NCBI RefSeq assembly: GCF_026151205.1
Contig: NC_087075.1
Location: 2,826,359 to 2,890,358, forward strand
Source: Bolinopsis microptera
Lineage: Eukaryota; Ctenophora; Tentaculata; Lobata; Bolinopsidae
Length of the DNA stretch: 64,000 bases
Direction of reading: 5' to 3'
The notes under the pieces were generated by a model that was not told the origin of the DNA, ran no database searches, and saw nothing but the letters and a program-made list of their open reading frames with translations. Positions 31,996 through 45,400 of this stretch are shown one piece after another. The number at the start of each line of letters is the position of its first letter. Position 1 is the stretch's first letter. The translations under genes and the position numbers were made by a program.

Positions 31996-33332
31996 TTCAC
32001 TTCAACTTCTTTCTTTGTGCATCCTTGTGACAGTATTTAAGTTTTATTCAATTTCACAAGCGGTAATTCGGAGAAAATATGCGAGACATGATAAAAACAA
32101 ATCAGATTCTCAGTCATGCAAAAAGTGGTCTAATAGGATTAAATTCTGGTCGGTGGCCAATTCGTTAATTCGTAAACAAGGACACAAACACACGCGAAAC
32201 TGTGGACAACACACTGTACCGAAACAACAAAATATCCTGCAAAACGACCAGCAACCCACGTAACAGCTTTTAACAAACTGCCACGCTTTTAGTCATGAGA
32301 GAAGCCCGCAAACTGTTGATGTGTAAAAATGTAGTATGTTGAAATAATGAAATATATTTCAGACGGCTCTGGTAGGAATGTTATAGATTTAACAAATGTC
32401 AGCGAGCGAGCGTGTGTGTGTGTGCACTGGATTAGCTCAAGGTTGTGTGTTAAATATCATCTTCAAAATGTGGCTACAAGTACAAGTACAAACAAACTGT
32501 GTGTTAAAATATGCATTATATTATCATAGAATAAGGACGTGACTGTTCAAATTTAAAAGCGTAACATTTTGTTTTTCGGAGAACGTATTTTTTTTGCGTG
32601 GTGTTCAACTTCAAATTGGCATGAAAAAGCCTACATTTATCTGAAAGTGAAAGCCTAAGCTATACGAATAACGAAACACTAGGAAACGGCGAAATTGAAT
32701 TGTCAATACGAAGCTTTGACATGAGCTGTAATATACATGCAATTAAAGGAAACTGCTGTAGATGCAACGAATCGGAATAATATGTAATAGCGAATATGTG
32801 CCATTACACTTACAGTGGCGGCGGCTCGCACAAGCATCTATATTATAATAATCTGAGAGCGCAATGTGTACTATATGAGTTGAGTTGTTATCAGGCAAAA
32901 CTAGCTGCTAGACGTAGCACTGTTGTTGTATACAGCAGCAAGCTAGGCCACTACAGAAATTAGTCAGTTAGGAATTTAAGGCACTAACAACTAATAGAGG
33001 AATCTGATGCGAGAAAACTAAAACTTTTAAAGTTATTTACGGTGAGTGGTATGTATTTATACATGTAATTTGTAAAGATTCTAGTGTAGTGCAGCTGGAC
33101 TCGTCATCTTAAATAAGGATATTACGAAATGATAAGCCAGTAGATGAGCTTGTTGATGTTTTTGTATCCGGTTAGAATTTGGTAAATGGTCACGGCGAAT
33201 AGTAGAATTTGACTTTTGAGGTTTCATGCGATGAAACATGTCCGAGTGACGTCTCTCTTTCTCTCGCTGTCCTCGCTTTGACTACCAAATATATATGTAG
33301 CATATTTAGTATAGCTTATATTATAATAATAA
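31996..33332. other. Spacer, no gene recognised
   Basis: Contains a short GT run near 32410 and scattered open stretches with no coding character. The promoter of the zinc-knuckle gene should lie at its left edge. Confidence 0.4.
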
Positions 33333-33883
33333 CTAGTGTAACCCGGCCTTCGGCCGGGATTTCACTGCCGCAGTTAAAAAGGGTAGGAGCATTTACCCGT
33401 TGAGTCAAAACCCGCATTAGGTGAGCAATTCTATTCGGAGTGCCCTCACGTATCCAATGGTATCTTAAACAATAGTAATAGTATCTTAAACAATAATCAA
33501 TATAAATTAACCTTTAACACCACACCCGCCTATCATATTTGTGAACACGCATAACATTGTCGTATGAAAGTATGAACTCTCTCTCTGCAGTCCAAACAGT
33601 GCCCCCTCCCCTAATAAGATTATAGTATAGACAGCGCGAATCTTACCCGGGTAACTCAATTACACTAATTATGCAGCTACATATGCGAGCCCCGTAACTC
33701 TTACCGTTCTGCTCAAGCAATTTTATGTAACATTTGTGGTACAAAACCATCAATTAAACCACTTACCAACGACCGATTTAAAAAACCTTTATCATTTAAC
33801 TTCGTCAGAGTTTTGTCGGCACTTTACCGAAAAAATCAGTCCCGCAACTCTTACCGTTTTCTTGATTAAGCCGCTCGGAAATT

Positions 33884-33915
<32 letters not shown>

Positions 33916-33939
33916 AAAACACACATTCTGGGATTATTA
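33333..33939 (+). mobile_element. Interspersed repeat, family A, copy 2
   Basis: The same start (CTAGTGTAACCCGGCC with hairpin) and end (CAGACAGA run then ATTCTGGGATTATTA) as the 2149 and 47110 copies. Shorter, about 607 bp, through internal deletions. Confidence 0.7.
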
Positions 33940-36429
33940 GTTAGATAGTAGTATAGTACCGTTACATCAACAGTTTGTCACTAAGATCGGCCAATTTCAA
34001 CTTCGACCGAAGTTGGTTTACGTGTAGCAAATCACCTTTTTCCAGCTCATGTTAAACAGGTACTTGCCTCCAAGGAACGACTTACTCTGCATTTAACATA
34101 ACTCTTAGTCACTACATAAAAAATTCAAATTGTAAGACCCCATCTCCTACTGCTGGTCCCTTTCTATCACCAACACGTGAACCAACTTCGCGAACATAGG
34201 GTAAAGCGTAAATTGGCTGAATTATACTAAAAAGTCAATTAAGTCCTATGTATAATGGACAATGATATCCCGGATTCAGCAAATTATGTGTCGCTCTTAA
34301 TGTTCTAATTTTGAAGGAATGAGTCCACAAACCGGAGGATTAATTTTGACCAAAGATTAGACAATAGACAAGCCACTGAATGACGGAATGATTGTTGCAA
34401 AATGAAACCCTGAAGCCTCTTGAAGCATTGTTAACAGCATTTCTTTCGAATTCATAAATGTTAAGGACCGTCATTATATTAGACATTGCAAGGACACGAA
34501 GCTCATTCAGGTGCCGGTAGTAATTGGCATGCCTCTGACTTAAAAGAAATTTAGATCATTCTAGATTCTAGGACTGATAATTTCAGGGGAAGTTTATCTC
34601 GTTAAGTGATCTATTACGGGTAAATCTAAAATTGAAGCAGTAGCAGAGGTCACTGATTATCTGCCAAAGCCTCTGAAACTGTGACCGAAATTCAAAAATG
34701 GGGCAAAACAGTTGGACGGTTCCATGCTTTATTTTCGCGCGCGCGTGCGCGCGTCAAGGGATTGCGCTAAGTTATTAGATTATGAATCAACGCGGCTTAC
34801 GGCGACAAACATTAGTAGACCTTATCAACATGGACAATAGACAAAAACAAGGTTGCTTATTATCTTACATTTGTCGAAAGCAAGGGAAACAGTAATGAGT
34901 AATTGATAACGAATAAATACTTATATAAATAGCCTTAGCTAGAATTATACATTTAAATAGCAAACGACATAAATGTATAGTGTACCTATATCAGATTAAT
35001 AACGTACATGATCATAATATTTACGTACAATAATCATTCTAAAGCGAGTAATACTGTAAATGACAGGTTACATATATCTTATTTTAGTATAAAATTAAAG
35101 TTGGTTTGAGATCTAATATATATCATCACTTAGAAAAATAAAGAAAGCAGTTTTCGAAAAAAAAGGCTTACAATTTACATGCGGAAATTATAAACGAAGC
35201 AAGAAAATAACTTTAAAGCTAACAATAAATATCTCCTAAACACATGAAAAACTCTCGAAAATGTGACATAAGAACAGAACTATAAGTAAAAGAATAACTA
35301 GGAAATTACAAACACAAAAACAATTTACAAGCACACACAAACGCAAGATAAAGAAGACGCACAAAGAATTATATAAAAGTCTACTAAGATGTTGCTACAA
35401 TAATGTCACTTTAAAATAGCAGTGTTGACAACTATCACTGCTTGACATGTTATATACGCGGTCAGTTAAAACCTACGATATAAGTCAATTTGGTCGGAGG
35501 TGTAAGCTTTTTAATTAGTCTCATACATCAAAACACATTTTCTAATACATCTAATTAACGTTATTTTAAATAAACTTCAAACTTGGAAAAGCATAGAGTA
35601 TATAATAAAGTCGAGATGGCTGTGTTGCCATTAATATATCATCGTTATTATTTAAGTTGTAAAGTTGTAAAGAAGGGCCCGGTAACAATTCCAAAACAAA
35701 ACATCACCGCAAACATTATCTGACAATTCTGAAGACAAGGTGGTGTAGTGGGGCAAGTAATTATGTCATTAACTAATTACTATAATCACCCCTAATAAGT
35801 CATTTCCTAATCATTAGAGCATAAAATTGGGAATATTCCTGGAGAGACGTACCATTAGGTTTTAAACGTTTAAAGAGGTTATGATGTGACATGTACAAAG
35901 TTTATATTATGTACAGATTATTATTTGAATATTTAGAGCAGATAGCATATATAATGTTGAAGATATGCAGTGGAGGACTAGACTTAAAATACTTGTCAGT
36001 TCTCGTGATTTTATCGTACATAATTTTCAAAATCCAAAACCCATACATTTGATAATTTTAAGGATACGTTGTTTTCTTTTTTATAATGAGTCGATAAATG
36101 TCTCTGTTTGTACATTTATTTCCGAATAGTGCATAATATTTAGATGACTTACAAGTCACAAAAGTTTTAAATAAAAGTAAAGTTATCACAGTATCACATA
36201 CTTCAGCGTAAAGTTTTGTAATATTATATGTAGTACAGTTTTCCGTATAATAGTATATTTCTTGCTGTCACTTTTTAAAGGAATGTTTTCTTTTTTTGTT
36301 CAGTACCAGCCACGATACTTCCGCAATAAATAATATAATAACTTCTAATTAAATACTACATAATATAATAATTGATAATCATAATATTTTACACTGATTA
36401 ATACTCATGTCAATGTTACTCAATACATG
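33940..36429. other. AT-rich spacer and nurim 3' region
   Basis: No gene recognised. An alternating CG tract (CGCGCGCGCGTGCGCGCG) lies near 34737. TTTATT at 36115-36120, AATAAA on the minus strand, is a candidate nurim poly-A signal about 310 bases past its stop. Confidence 0.45.
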
Positions 36430-39400
36430 CTAATTCTTGGCTGAACTTCCGATTCTGGTACTTTTGCGCTTTCCGGACGGAGAACAAACGCACTGCTCAG
36501 CTCCACAGCATGCTGATGTTGAACTTGTTGAAATAGTTGAACTTGTCGAGGGTGTGATTTCTTTCTCAACAGATGCTGATGCCACATCTGTTTCAACCAC
36601 TTTCTTTCCTGAAGTTTTCACACAATTTTAAAACAAGTACTAATTATAGGATTAGATTGGTATAAAATTGAATATTTATAATTTATAAGGCGGGAAATTA
36701 GCAATACTATACAGTATACAGTATACTACTAGTACATTGAATAACATTTGATATTCCGAATTTCCGACTCACCTGACTTGGTCTGAGAAAGTATTCTAAA
36801 GTAGTCAGGTTTGTGGTATGTGGGCGAAGAACCGTAGCCAGCATCTGAGAGAAATAAACTAAATTCCAAGTAATGTTGCAATCAGGAAATAACATGAATT
36901 CCAGAAACTTTTAGTGTTTGATTATTGTAGTGTGGGAGACATAAAAGGTATTTTAACAACATTCTCAGCGTTGTTTGATTTTATAGGGTAAATTCCCAGG
37001 GCCGGGTATAACTAATATATGCGTCATTGATTAAATATTTTCTTTCGTTATCGCGAACACCAATCATCCTTAAAACTTAGAACAAATATATAACAATCTC
37101 CACATTAAGTAATCATAGAAGTAAAGATTAAGTAATCATCATATTATCAGAACATTGTCTATTTGACTTAGTCTTTCCAACCACTTGCACTTTGTAACTT
37201 AATATGTAGGTAAATTAACGTAAGTGCTAGCTAACCAAGATAACGGGACAGTTTAAAGGTTTAACCAGACAACTACATAAAACCATATAATATCATATAA
37301 TATACGGGTAAATATGCTAAATATGCAGCATTATATTATAGAAGTGTCAGTTTGGTTTAGAGATTACTCTGTTAAAGTATCTCATAGTTTAACTGTCTGT
37401 AATTCGTTGTCTAAGGAATGGTCGTGGGTAGAGCCCTGTTTTGCTACCTGGTGTATTTCACTCTTTTATTTCACTATATTTCACCCTGTTTCACTGCTCT
37501 ACTCTTACTAGAAAGCCAACTCAAATACCACTTTTATTGAGAGTTATCTAGTTACGTTTGAAAGTGGTTATACTCTGGTCGAGTGTTAGAGGAACTAAAG
37601 TTTTAATGCCACCTTCATAATCCATGTTGTGACTTGTAACTCAGGGTCACGGATCAATTTCTACAGTATTAATATGAATAAGGACACAGATTCTAGCCAA
37701 AGGGAACTAGGGTAGATTTCGAATTTTCTGGGATCAGACAAATTAACTTAACTTACTAGGTAACATGTTTGTGATGTGTTATAATAGGTAATTATAGGTA
37801 ATTATAGGTAATATGTTGCCTCCGTTTGTTAAACCTGTGTCAGATCCGAAGCTGGGTCTTCTAATTAGATGTCCAGGGGTCTGTATGACGTCATGATGTG
37901 TGACGTCATGATGTGTGACGTCACAATCCTCCTCGTCACTAAAACAGAAGGAGGATTGTGTTTCTCTGATGGTGGTAGATCTGCTCCGTATCTCGACCTG
38001 GGCATTTCATTGTGGGTAGTCATTATTGAGAATGTAGTGATTAATTATACATTATTATCAAAATCGTGAAGTAATTATGTGATTAAGATTTATTAGATCT
38101 CTAAAGAGCAGTGACTGATTAATGACTAGATATTTAATTTAGTGTAGAATATATAAATGATACAGGATCTGCTATTTGTGTGTAATAAGTACGGCCTCGT
38201 GAGTGATTTCGTGAGCATCATCAAAAACTAAAATGTAATGAATAGAATGTGCATTCGAGAATGAGTCAACAGAAGGTAGAGTTATTATCAAACACAATAT
38301 CTTAAATTATGAAAAAATAAAGGTATCATCTGAAAACCCTAATTCATGACCTGTTCAAATTCACAGTAAGAATGTACAAACCACACTATATCATTATGTA
38401 CATAGTACATACATATTAGTATGTAATATGTATTATTAGTAATTAGTGTATCAATATATATGTTTGTGATGTATCAATGCTAGTTTGACTTCTAGACCCA
38501 CGCCAAGCTTTCCAAAATGTGTAAAGGAATGTGGACAACAAAAAAGCGGCTTTACTCGCTCCTCTTCAACAAGTTCGGTGTGTTCAAGTGCCGGTATCAG
38601 GTTAATTAAATAAATTAAGTTAATTTGGCTTAATAAAATGGGTAAAATAAACGAATGTAAAGTTGATCGATGAATAATGATTTTCAACTAGCACCCAATT
38701 AGACTTTCTTATAAAGAATCCTCTGTGGAATTACACAGGTAAAGTTGTAACCGTGTCCGGTTTCATGAATGTTTAACAAATAATTTTCTTAAATGGATAT
38801 ATAATCTACATTCTACAATCTACATATTATAATGTATTTTAAAATTAATAAAATGTAACTTTCCATTAAGTTAAATGTTCCTTATCACCAAGTTAATTAA
38901 TACAAGTTGATAACTTATTGTAATATTTACGAAGAGAGAAACACCTACCTTCTGAAATGTGTACCGTCTTGCAGGGTAAGAAACGTATCTCAAGTAAAGA
39001 TAATCTTGGTAATCGAGATATGTCCGGGAGAATGTGTACAGGACGAACACTACTGCTAACAGTAGTCTGTCTGTCGTCATTACTTTGCTGCAGGTAATTA
39101 GTAGGTGATTAGATAATTAGTCTTAATTATAGGAAAGTGATTGAAATGCAATGAAAATGGCGTAAAATGTCGCTCCTGCGCGACTTTTGCGCCAAAAGTG
39201 GAGAATATTCCATATTATATTCGTAACATTTTATCGTAATCAGAATCTGTATCTTTTCTTTCTTTCGCGATGTTTTTCATAGTTGTTTAACTAATTGACC
39301 GATTTATGATGATCAACGGTAACTGAGAAAACGTTACTTATACATTTGTTTGGGGAAAATAAGATACGTATCTTTTATCGTTTTACCACCTTTTAAATAA

Positions 39401-42400
39401 GTATTCCTTGTGAATAACTTACTTTATACGGATCAGGACGAATCCAACAACATACCACAATGAAGCCGAACTTGACATATCTACATATCTTACATAATAT
39501 CTACATATCTAACGATATTAACATTTATACAAAATATATATAGCATTCCCATCATTCTTGTGAGATATTTTATATTATAAGCCTAGGGTGAGGTACACAG
39601 TAGTGTATATAATATCAAATATGTGGGTATCATCTGCCCTCGCATCGTTTTAGACCCGATTTTAAACATGGCGTGGAAATAATCCCAAGTAATATAGACT
39701 AGTAGCTCCATGTAGACTACATATTATAAACTAGTAGCTCCATATTGTAGACTACATATTATAAACTAGTAGCTCCATGTAGACTCTATATAATTATAAA
39801 CTAGTAGCTCCATATTATAAACTAGTAGCTCCATGTAGACTCCATATTATAAACTAGTAGCTCCATATTATAAACTAGTAGCTCCATGTAGACTCTTACT
39901 AGTAGCTCCATTATAAACTAGTAGCTAGTAGCTCCATATTATAAACTAGTAGCTCCATGTAGACTCTATATAATTATAAACTAGTAGCTCTATATTATAA
40001 ACTAGTAGCTCCATGTAGACTCTATAAAATTATAAACTAGTAGCTCCATATTGTAGACTACATATTATAAACTAGTAGCTCCATGTAGACTCTATATAAT
40101 TATAAACTAGTAGCTCTATATTATAAACTAGTAGCTCCATGTAGACTCTATATAATTATAAACTAGTAGCTCCATATTGTAGACTACATATTATAAACTA
40201 GTAGCTCCATGTAGACTCTATATAATTATAAACTAGTAGCTCCATATTGTAGACTACATATTATAAACTAGTAGCTCCATGTAGACTCTATATAATTATA
40301 AACTAGTAGCTCTATATTGTAGACTACATATTATAAACTAGTAGCTCCATAGTCCATATTATAAACTAGTAGCTCCATATTATAAACTAGTAGCTCCATG
40401 TAGACTCTATATAATTATAAACTAGTAGCTCTATATTGTAGACTACATATTATAAACTAGTAGCTCCATAGTCCATATTATAAACTAGTAGCTCCATATT
40501 ATAAACTAGTAGCTCCATGTAGACTCTATATAATTATAAACTAGTAGCTCTATATTATAAACTAGTAGCTCCATATTGTAGACTACATATTATAAACTAG
40601 TAGCTCTATATTATAAACTAGTAGCTCCATGTAGACTCTATATAATTATAAACTAGTAGCTCCATATTGTAGACTACATATTATAAACTAGTAGCTCTAT
40701 ATTATAAACTAGTAGCTCCAGCCCTGCAACAGCTGTACATCACTACTGAGCGGGAAATTCAAACTCTTAATAATATATAATATAACACTATTTAACCAAC
40801 TATAACATTAACCGGCTCACTTAGACTAACTAATATAACGACTGGTACTCATTGGTTGCCTAGCAACCACGTGACTATCACGTGGCAATTAGTGTTGTCA
40901 CAAGCGGTTTCAGTCGAGTATGAACATTTCTCAGCGGCAATTACTGGATTTAAACGTGATGTCATGAAAAGTTTCGAAGTTAATTTCATGATAGCTAGGA
41001 AATGAGGCATTCTGTTTGCACCCTTCAGGAAATAATATACGGAAAATGCCCACTTCTATACATGGACATTGGCCGATGATGCGTTATTAAAGTAGTCAGT
41101 AAGTTAGTGATTTAAGTTGGTTAGTAATACTACAAGTCTGTTCAGTAATTGATACATTTTGGCACTTTCATTAAACTTAGTCCGGTCACACAACAAGTGA
41201 TAACATGTAAAATTGGGTAAAACACAATAGCTACTAGTCCAAACATTCAGTAGAATATTAAAATAACTAACTCCAGAATAGCCCCCACCAAATTTCAATG
41301 ATGAATTTAGGTATCATTTTCTTAAAACATTGAAAACTCTTTGCATATTCTGGCAATTTCCAAGGCACTTAATTATCAATCTGTACATGAACAGTAATTG
41401 GATCAATGGGTAGTTTAATTGGTGGCCTACTGCTTCTTATTATAGCGGCAGTTCACACTCGATCTGACTAGAGGTCTAATTCGATCACGGCAGGGTTGCC
41501 CCTGACATCATGCTTGCAACTAATTATCGGGCGAACCGTGGTTTATAGGAAGTTCAATTAGAGCATAATATTCCGACATATAATCTGTATGCTATTGCTG
41601 TGGATATTGTGTTTCTCTTGCTGTGTTTAGTCTACACTGGACCTCTCTAGTCCCTGTCTTCCCTTGTTTACGATCTACACTCTGTGTTTTGTGTGCAGTG
41701 ATTTGACTTTGTTGCTGCAGTTGTATAGACTTGAGATGTGGAATTTGACAGTTGAATCATTTTATTTTTTTCCGTACCTCGACTAACGACCGCAAGTATT
41801 TCGTTCCTAAACTTGAATAAAGGAATAAAGGTGTACACAATTATTTCAGAGACCTAAAAATGGAAGGATATCTCAAGAACGGGAAAGATATCTACGATAC
41901 GTATTGTACGTCAACAGAAACACGCCCGATCATGCTACCTAAAGCTCCACAACACACGTATATTGACGTATACCCAGATGAAGATGAGCCTGGTCCCAGT
42001 TTTAGGGATGATCAACAACATCAGTTGGACTATGAGACCGAAGTTGTAGTTTATAGAGCACTGGAGGGGCTAAAAGATGAAGATATAATCGTTCTACACA
42101 GTTTCGAATATACTCACCGTCAATATCAGTTGTGTGATGAAAGTCATGTTAGAAAGGATTGTATGGCTTGCAAAAAAACACCTAACAATCGCGATGGGGA
42201 GTGCGATTTTTTTATCATAGGAAAAAACTATTTTGTGATCATTGAAGTGAAGAATATGTCAAGTTTTACTGAAGCAAAACAGCAGGACTCTGGACTCAAT
42301 GAACAGCAGCATAGTTTAGGTTTGCAGGGAACCTTCAAGAAATCAGTGGCACAGAGGAAACGAATGGTGAAATTGATCAGAAGCATTGAGAAGAGCACAA

Positions 42401-45400
42401 ATATCTCTCACTTTACAGCTTATCCTAACTTCACGAGGAAATTCAGGGCAGAATTCAACTTGAAACCTGATCAGATATCATCGATTATATTCAAAGAAGA
42501 TACTGAAGATTTAGCATCTTGGTGGAAAGGCAATGTTGCAGATTTTCACATGGAAGATGCTCTGAACTCTGATCTTCGAGGAAAACATGAGAAAGTCAGG
42601 AACATGCTGCTTGCTATTTGGTGCACGGATAATAAGGGCAACTGTGACAAATCCAAGTGTAATTTGGGCAGGTGTATACAGGATATTAATGATAAACTGC
42701 TCAGTGGAAATTTTACGTTCAGGAAAAACAATCCAAACGTAATTCCAGCCCCTGATGTCATTAAGGAGTACCTAGGAGTGAACAACCTAACTAAGGAGCA
42801 GCTTGATGCATACAATTCAGAAGAAAAGTTAGTTCTTATCGATGGCCCCGCAGGAACAGGTAAAAGTGTCATACTGATAGCTAAAGCAATACAGGTTGTT
42901 AAGTATAAGAATAGAAAGATCATATTTTTCGCTTCTCAAACCACAGCCGAGAAAAATATTAAACCTGCTTTTGAAAAAGCAAATATACGCCACTGGACAC
43001 TACCCAGGGATGAAACTAAGGCGCTGACCAGGATGCAGATTATTCAGATGATATCCGTCAAATTGATTGATAATCAAGTTATCATCATTCATTGTCCAGA
43101 ATATGTGGCGCACGGTGGCTTGGCGGATGTCTTCGGGAGTTACGAAGGAAACCTAAAGTTTAATGCAGAATTTATTAATTCACATGCTAATTGTGATGTG
43201 TTTCTAGACGATGCCCAAAATAGTCAGGGCAATAATCATAATTATAATAACATTATTACAACATTATTTCAAGTGCCGAAAGGTAATCGGGGCGATCGTT
43301 ATATTTGGACAACATTAGACTTTCAACAGAATGCTGTGTGTATATCACAGCCATCGCCAGCGCAACTGTCAAATCCCCCCTTTCACACAGTTAATCTATC
43401 AAAAAATTTGAGAAACACCTACGATATATCAAATAGTCTATCAGTGATGAGACACCACATAGAAGACGTAAGGAAACGAAGAGGAATATTGACAGGCTTT
43501 TCAAAGGAGATCACCGTCAAACAAACACCAGGTCATTACATTCGTGGACCAAAAATCAACATACACGTTTTTAAGAGCGGTGATGTTGATTTGATAGGCA
43601 CTTACCTAGATAAAGAACTAGACAAGCTGCACGGCGTAAATACAGCTGTGCTACTTCATGTGACTGCAGATAGCGGACCGGACAAACAACTTACTCTTAG
43701 GTATTCTGATACCGTTTTAAGTTCTATGTCAACCTCTTCAGGGGAATGGCCAGCAGTCATTGTTATACACTCTTTTACGGTAAATTACCTGCCCATTTTG
43801 TACTTAGCTATGTCCCGAGCTAGAGTGTACTGTTCAGTTTTGCTATTTCCAGGCTATGATCAAGACTCTTGTAGTACGCTAGATTTGGAAAAATTCTTAT
43901 CGGGTGATATCAAAGACTGTGCTAATATCTTCAGACATTATGGCAATTCGGTAAAGTGTCGATGGTCAGATGGTGCAACATGGTGTCAACACGGAGAATT
44001 GATTCCAAGCCAGGTGCAGAGTGCAGACTCAATTTAAACAAACTATGATGTATTTTTGATATAATACAATTAAGAATGACTCTGTATTAATTGAGTATTG
44101 ATTCCAGTACAAATTTAACTGAAAAATTATGCTGTATTTATTAATAAAACATAAACTTAGTTTCAATTATTGATTCATATAAGAATTGAGCTTCTTTACT
44201 CTATCATATACTACAGTGGTATTAACATTGTGCTAAGTGTTCAGTGAGACACTAATTTAAACACTATGATGATTATATATGAATTTTACTTGATAGAGTG
44301 CTTATCTTAAAGTTAAATGTTTTTACAGGCTCTAAGGATGTAGTTTTACGAAGATTTCAAGCCTTGCTTTGTGTGTTTCCCTTCGTGTCCAAAAGCATTA
44401 AAATTTAAACTCTAGTATAAACTATAACCAACTGCGGTGAATATTTTCCAAATGAAAAGCTCGATTATAGGTACTTAAAATGAACACCAAATACTTCTAC
44501 CACTTTCTTATCTTAGTTACACTCAGCGTGTAGGTTACACTGAGCGTGTAAGTTACACTGAGCGTGTAAGTTACACTGAGCGTGTAGGTTACACTCAGCG
44601 TGTAGGTTACACTGAGCGTGTAGGTTACACTGAGCGTGTAGGTTACACTGAGCGTGTAGGTTACACTCAGCGTGTAGGTTACACTGAGCGTGTAGGTTAC
44701 ACTCAGCGTGTAGGTTACACTCAGCGTGTAGGTTACACTGAGCGTGTAGGTTACACTGAGCGTGTAGGTTACACTGAGCGTGTAGGTTACACTGAGCGTG
44801 TAGGTTATAACACTCAGTGTAAGTGAGCAAAACATCCTAACAAGTTACACGCCATGGTAAGAACTGCTATATTCTCGCTACAGAACTACCCGCTAATTTA
44901 GAACCAAGGTTAAAGAGGGCTATGTCATGTCTGTCATCAGCTCATTAAGTCTGAGAGCGGCCAAGTTAGGGCATGTAACACTGCTCATCAGAGGTGAGGA
45001 TAGTCCTGATTGTACGTACTGACCAATTGTACATTACACTTGTATAACATGCAAGGTGCATTGTATAAGGTGCAAGGTGCACGGTATCTTTTACATTATG
45101 CATTGCACCACAAAAAGGTTCTCATTAGTCACCAATCAGAGTGTACTCATCTGTCCACTATTGTATCAACGAAATAAGATGCATCGTTTTGGTAGGCATC
45201 ATGTAGCCTCCAGGCTCGACAAACCCCGACAAACCCCGACACACCCCGACAAACCCCGACAAACCCCGTTTGTCGGGGTTTGTCGAGGGGTTTTGCCTCG
45301 GGCCCACCGGCGACATGAGGCCTTCTTGTGTAGTGTTTTTCCACGTAAAGCTTGATGACTCCGTCTCGGCTTTTTGTTGGGAGACTCAAAAAAAAAAAAA

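Noticed and set aside
38949-39080. A separate secreted protein starting at ATG 39080 (hydrophobic N-terminus like a signal peptide)
   Set aside because: The segment aligns with the last membrane helix of nurim and joins exon 4 with matching phase and exact spacing, so the Met is internal.
42546-42923. Open frame antisense to the NERD-helicase gene
   Set aside because: Shadow of the real plus-strand coding sequence.
44497-44835. VTYTLS and CNLHAQ repeat proteins on the minus strand
   Set aside because: Products of an 18-bp minisatellite; all frames look equally open.
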